DNA of 33,073 bases from an uncultured Myxococcales bacterium (lineage in GTDB: Bacteria; Myxococcota_A; Polyangia; Palsa-1104; JAEUJZ01). This document shows, piece by piece, positions 29,459-33,073 of this stretch. Both the position numbers and the translations under genes were made by a program. The DNA is taken from contig CALLYL010000911.1 of assembly GCA_937859535.1 (NCBI GenBank), positions 1 through 33,073 on the forward strand, given 5' to 3'. The notes beneath the pieces are model-generated. The model saw only the letters and a list, made by a program, of their open reading frames with translations. It searched no databases and was not told the origin of the DNA. How positions within the stretch are numbered: position 1 is the stretch's first letter; each line of letters starts with the position of its first letter.

Positions 29459-30856
29459 ATGTCCATTGAGCGCAAGCGGATTGGTTCCTATCGGGTGATT
29501 CGAGTGCTCGGCGTGGGAGGCATGGGGACAGTCTACGAGGCCGAGCACTTGCAGATTGCGCGGAGAGTGGCGATCAAGGTTCTTCATGGTGAATTCTCTC
29601 ATAATCCGGAACTTGTCGAACGCTTCCTCAATGAAGCGCGCGCCGTCAATGAGATCAATCACGCGGGTGTGATCAAGATTGTAGATGCAGACAAGCTCGC
29701 CGAAGGAACGCCCTTTTTGGTCATGGAGCTTCTGGCCGGTCACTCGCTCGCCGAGTATCTGCTTCACAAACGGACGATGCCGATGAAGGTCATGCTGGAT
29801 GTTGCCCAGCAACTTGCAGAATCACTTCGCGCAGCGCACGCACGGCTGATTGTGCATCGCGACCTGAAGCCGGACAACATCATGTTGATTCCCGATCTTG
29901 GCCGAAGCTCACTTTTGCGTACCAAGATTGTTGATTTTGGGATCGCCAAACTGACGCTCGCGCTGGGCGGAGGGAAGACGGTCGCAGACTACCTGGGAAC
30001 GCCGACCTATTCTGCCCCGGAACAGATTCGGAATCCAGCTACAGTCGATGAAAAGGCCGACGTCTATTCGCTCGGGTGTATCTTGTATGAATGTGCGGCT
30101 GGCGTAACTCCGTTTGTGGCGGAGTCTCCTCTCGAGATGATGGCGAAGCAGCTCTATGCCACACCCCGCCGCTTAAACTCCATCACGGTTCACATCGGGG
30201 TTGAACTTTCAGACCTGATTGAAAGCATGCTTCACAAGGATCGAGCGCAGCGACCGAATATGGATCAAGTGCTGGCCGTGCTGCGTGAAGTGCGTGAGCG
30301 CTGCGCTGATGAAACAGTGGTCACACTAGACCCTCGTAATTTCTTTCCGCCGCCGCGCAACACCGTTCCGGGGAGCCTGGAGCCGATCCTCCCAGAGGAT
30401 CCGTCGATCGGCTTCGATCGAGCAGAGAAGCCGGATTTTCGCCGTACCTCTAGAGAATTGTTTGCGGTGGTGATTCGCCGCATTGGTCAGCGGTGGCGAT
30501 GGATGTGGGCCGGTACAGCGGCGCTGTCATTGCTTGTGACGGCTGGTGCCGCTCGCAGTATTGTTGCCAAGTCAACCCAGACCGCTCCGGCCCAGGTTGT
30601 CTCTGCTGCATCGCTGCGGCCTTGTCGAATCGAGTCATCACCGGACAATGCCCAAATCCTGCTGCCCAGCGGCGACAAGATCAACGCGGCCGGTGCGGTC
30701 TTGTTGTGGACGGAAGGAACTCCACCACTTCGCGTTGAAGTCAGTGCACCAGGGCACCGTTCCCGCTCTGTGATGATTGATGGGAGCTGTTCCAGTACGT
30801 TGAGGATATCGCTGACGCCCCTCCCTCAACCATTGGCAAAAGGCATCAAGAATTGA
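29459..30856 (+). CDS. Ser/Thr protein kinase with a transmembrane helix and PEGA domain
   Basis: A 465-residue kinase that looks fully active: GVGGMGTVYEAEH, Lys40, HRDLKPDN (133-140), DFG at 159-161, SAPEQ and DVYSLGCILYE. After the kinase domain (about 11-280) comes a linker, one transmembrane helix (about 347-367) and a PEGA domain outside (about 388-440: RIESSPDNAQILLPSGDKI, LRVEVSAPGHRSRSVMI), a small beta fold often found at the end of myxobacterial surface kinases. ATG 29459 is set by GGAGGAG about 8 bases upstream. It has its own palindromic site and sigma-54 promoter and is the last member of the cluster. With its complete set of catalytic residues it is a good candidate for a main kinase of the circuit. 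Confidence 0.94.
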   Translation: MSIERKRIGSYRVIRVLGVGGMGTVYEAEHLQIARRVAIKVLHGEFSHNPELVERFLNEARAVNEINHAGVIKIVDADKLAEGTPFLVMELLAGHSLAEYLLHKRTMPMKVMLDVAQQLAESLRAAHARLIVHRDLKPDNIMLIPDLGRSSLLRTKIVDFGIAKLTLALGGGKTVADYLGTPTYSAPEQIRNPATVDEKADVYSLGCILYECAAGVTPFVAESPLEMMAKQLYATPRRLNSITVHIGVELSDLIESMLHKDRAQRPNMDQVLAVLREVRERCADETVVTLDPRNFFPPPRNTVPGSLEPILPEDPSIGFDRAEKPDFRRTSRELFAVVIRRIGQRWRWMWAGTAALSLLVTAGAARSIVAKSTQTAPAQVVSAASLRPCRIESSPDNAQILLPSGDKINAAGAVLLWTEGTPPLRVEVSAPGHRSRSVMIDGSCSSTLRISLTPLPQPLAKGIKN

Positions 30857-30935
30857 AGACGCGGCCAGCGGATCTGCACTTTCTGCAATCAAGGACTCGC
30901 TTCCGCCGCCGACTTGGCGATAATCCGGCCTGCCT

Positions 30936-32099
30936 ATGGACTCCGTACCTGCTACACGCGCTGCCGTCTCTCATTCAGTCCGCACCGATCGGAGCGTAAG
31001 ACCCTCTGTCGTGTTGTGGCTGATTGGGAATCGACTGACTCTGTTTCTGCTGGTGTTTCTTGCGCTGTCGCTGTTTCCCCATCTGCTCGTGCCGGGGGCC
31101 TGTGTAACGAATCCGCAACATCCTATCTTCGACGGATGGATTCGTTGGGACGCTGGCTGGTATCACCAGATTGCGAGCACCGGCTACGACAACCTTCCAA
31201 ACGGGGAAGGGCAGCGCGACACGGCCTTTTTTCCTCTGTTTCCGCTGCTGACCCATGTGCTGGGGAGAGTCATCGGCCACTTCGGAATCGCTGGACTCCT
31301 GGTCGCGAACTTGAGCGGTTTGTGGGCCTGTGTGTTGCTGTTTCGACTGACCGGTCGTCGCTTCGGTACCGCCGTGGCGGAGAGAACGCTACTGCTGCTG
31401 CTGTTCTTTCCGTATTCGTTCTATCTTAGCTCGATGCACACCGAGCCGCTGTTTTTGTGCTGGGTGGTCTTGGCGTTCTATTGTGCCGACAAGCGGCAGT
31501 GGCTTCGTGCGGCCTTGTCTGCGGCCTGTGCCAGTGCGACTCGCAGCGTCGGAGTGTTGGTTACCTTGGGACTCCTTGTCGCCTATCTGGAGTCGATCGA
31601 ATACGATCTGCGAAGGATGCGCGCAGACGTATTATATCTGCTGCTCTGTCCACTTGGTCTCATGGGCTACATGCTGTTCCTGTGGAAGCGGTTTGGGACT
31701 CCGCTCCAGTTTGTCTATAGCCAGGTTGCGCATGGCTGGGCAGGTAGCGCGTTTGTGAAACACCCCGGTACGGAATCCACCTGGACGCACTCTCTGTTGT
31801 CGTGGTTTCTACGCCTACAGTTCGGTCATCTGTTGGCGCTGGGAACGATCACCTTGCTCGTAACGATGCGACGGCGGCTGCCGCTTTCCTTCGTTCTTTG
31901 GGCTGTCGTTACGCTCTGTGTATCGATGAGCAGTCCGGGCTCGCTTGGGAGATTCCTGATCGTTGTATTTCCGGCGTTTATCGCACTGGCACTCCTGCCT
32001 TGGCCGCGCAAGGTATGGATCGCGGTGCTTACGCTATCGGGGGCTCTGCTGGCGATGAATGCGGTCAAACAATCGCTGGGGCAATGGGTCGCCGGTTAG
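30936..32099 (+). CDS. Polytopic mannosyltransferase of the PIG-V type (GT76-like)
   Basis: A 387-residue membrane protein with about ten hydrophobic helices. It carries the family signature in the first outside loop, IRWDAGWYHQIASTGYDN, with the conserved Asp that takes part in catalysis in GT-C enzymes, followed by DTAFFPLFPLL, then FFPYSFYLSSMHTEPLFL. These are features of PIG-V-like mannosyltransferases, which transfer mannose from a lipid-linked donor. In bacteria the acceptor (a glycolipid or surface glycan) is usually unknown. ATG 30936 has no clear Shine-Dalgarno. No sigma-54 element of good quality or palindrome precedes it, so I place it outside the cluster. Its stop overlaps the convergent LysR gene's stop by 4 bp. 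Confidence 0.88.
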   Translation: MDSVPATRAAVSHSVRTDRSVRPSVVLWLIGNRLTLFLLVFLALSLFPHLLVPGACVTNPQHPIFDGWIRWDAGWYHQIASTGYDNLPNGEGQRDTAFFPLFPLLTHVLGRVIGHFGIAGLLVANLSGLWACVLLFRLTGRRFGTAVAERTLLLLLFFPYSFYLSSMHTEPLFLCWVVLAFYCADKRQWLRAALSAACASATRSVGVLVTLGLLVAYLESIEYDLRRMRADVLYLLLCPLGLMGYMLFLWKRFGTPLQFVYSQVAHGWAGSAFVKHPGTESTWTHSLLSWFLRLQFGHLLALGTITLLVTMRRRLPLSFVLWAVVTLCVSMSSPGSLGRFLIVVFPAFIALALLPWPRKVWIAVLTLSGALLAMNAVKQSLGQWVAG

Positions 32100-33055
32100 G
32101 CGTGGTCTTTGGGCTTGGTGAAGCGATGCCAGCCGAGCGCTCCGGAACTGCCCTCTGTCCCTTTTGCGCAGATGGTTTCAATGAGTGCTTGCAGGAACAG
32201 TTGAGAGCGGCGCGGTTTACGCTTCGCCGACGGTAACTCCGCATACAGTGTGACCTGTTTCCATATCCAGCCGGGGCAAAGTCGAACCAGCGCCCCGCGT
32301 CGTAAGTCCTCGACCAGCATGTACTCCGGGAGGACTCCGATTCCGACTCCTGCCAGCAGCAGAGCGCGCACTCCTTCGCCGGTATTGCTCTGGGCGCGTA
32401 ACGTCAGCGGCACGGTGTCGGTCTCTCCCTTCGGACCGAGGAATGTCAGGCTATCGCTCCGAGATACCAGCGAGTGGCGTGCCCAGGGCGCACCCGCTAG
32501 CTCTCGCGGGCGACTGGCGGTGGCATAAGACGACGCCAGCGCGGGTGTCGCGACAATCGGTTCGGGAATGTGCGCGAGCGTCCGCACCACGTTTCCCGAT
32601 TCTCGCGGCACGCCGAGTCGGACCGCGACATCAATGCGGCTCGCGATCAGGTTTTGGGACAGGTCATCACTGACGATGTCGACGGTCATCTGCGGATGCT
32701 GGAGCAAAAGTCGTGCTGCCACTGGTGCTACCAGTATCGAGCCCAAGTCATGAGTGGTGGCGATGCGGAGCGTTCCCACCGGAGCGTTGCGGTGCTCCTC
32801 CAAGATCGCGTCCAGGCTGCGGGCCGCTTCGGAGATCGCGGTGGCAGTCACCAGCACTTGTTCGCCGACTTGGGTCAGGCGCAGCTTGCGCGTTGAGCGT
32901 TCAATCAGACGGACCCCGCAGCGTTCCTCCAGCATGCGGACATTGTCGCTGACCAAGCTCTTCGACAAACCCAGCGCGTTGGCGGCAGCGGTAAATGAGC
33001 CGTGGGGGATCACCGCAGAGAAGACCGCTAGCAGGGGGAGATCACGAGCGTGCAT
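32096..33055 (-). CDS. LysR-family transcriptional regulator
   Basis: A 319-residue regulator. The N-terminal winged helix-turn-helix (about 6-65) reads LLAVFSAVIPHGSFTAAANA, LGLSKSLVSDNVRMLEERCG, VRLIERSTRKLRLTQVGEQV, the CrgA-like branch of LysR proteins. A linker helix (about 68-90) and a periplasmic-binding-fold effector domain follow (about 92-295; GTLRIATTHDLGSILVAPVA, DVAVRLGVPRES, LLAGVGIGVLPEYMLVEDL). The ligand is unknown. The ATG at 33055 is 18 bases from the window end, so its control region and any divergent target gene lie outside. It is convergent with the mannosyltransferase gene and not linked to the kinase cluster by any control site seen here. Confidence 0.93.
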   Translation of the reverse strand: MHARDLPLLAVFSAVIPHGSFTAAANALGLSKSLVSDNVRMLEERCGVRLIERSTRKLRLTQVGEQVLVTATAISEAARSLDAILEEHRNAPVGTLRIATTHDLGSILVAPVAARLLLQHPQMTVDIVSDDLSQNLIASRIDVAVRLGVPRESGNVVRTLAHIPEPIVATPALASSYATASRPRELAGAPWARHSLVSRSDSLTFLGPKGETDTVPLTLRAQSNTGEGVRALLLAGVGIGVLPEYMLVEDLRRGALVRLCPGWIWKQVTLYAELPSAKRKPRRSQLFLQALIETICAKGTEGSSGALGWHRFTKPKDHA

Positions 33056-33073
33056 GATTGTTCGATGTTACCG

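Noticed and set aside
30860-30935. Possible sigma-54 element before the mannosyltransferase gene
   Set aside because: GG...GC pairs exist, but with 11-base spacing or without TTGC; no palindrome nearby.
32096-32099. Four-base overlap of convergent stop codons (mannosyltransferase and LysR genes)
   Set aside because: Real but ordinary; such overlaps are frequent in compact genomes.

Overview
The window looks like chromosomal DNA from a signalling-rich Deltaproteobacterium of the Myxococcota type. This is inferred from family content, not from a marker gene. It carries several Ser/Thr kinases (two fused to a formylglycine-generating-enzyme-like domain, one to PEGA, one to FHA), FHA-type sigma-54 activators, CHAT peptidases, an RsbR-like STAS protein, many lipoproteins, and moderately GC-rich coding DNA. 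No transposase, integrase, rRNA, tRNA or CRISPR array was seen.

Layout. (1) 1-5.9 kb, ordinary: a truncated ECF sigma factor, a CysQ-like phosphatase and an NtrC-type response regulator on the minus strand; a divergent zinc-ribbon membrane protein; an RsbR-like protein whose 5' end carries a tandem duplication and a strong hairpin; and an unrecognised minus-strand gene. (2) 6.2-30.9 kb, the notable part: about nine transcription units holding five kinases or kinase-like genes with an intact-looking core, one probable pseudokinase, two FHA-sigma-54 activators, two CHAT peptidases, two tiny Pro/Glu-rich repeat proteins, and several lipoproteins, secreted or single-membrane-span proteins, plus a thioredoxin-like protein. 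(3) 30.9 kb to the end: a PIG-V-type mannosyltransferase and a LysR regulator, apparently unrelated.

Main observation. The gene starts in region 2 share one control architecture. I found ten perfect copies of the palindrome GCCCATGGGC, and all ten lie upstream of gene starts, outside confidently called genes. Each group is followed, about 60-290 bp downstream, by a sigma-54 -24/-12 element (TGG-N9-TTGCW or close) at the right distance from a gene start. The palindromes therefore look like enhancer sites (UAS) for a sigma-54 activator. The best candidates to bind them are the two FHA activators encoded inside the cluster, whose predicted recognition helices resemble each other (DRHTIRRW and DRRSVRRY).

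Working model (inference): Ser/Thr kinases phosphorylate themselves or partners; the FHA domains of the activators read the phospho-threonine; the activators bind GCCCATGGGC and switch on sigma-54 transcription of more kinases, envelope proteins, repeat peptides and CHAT peptidases, giving a self-amplifying circuit. The module CHAT + FHA-activator + kinase-FGE fusion + repeat peptide occurs twice in rearranged order, which suggests an old duplication. What the circuit senses and what the peptidases cleave cannot be read from the sequence.
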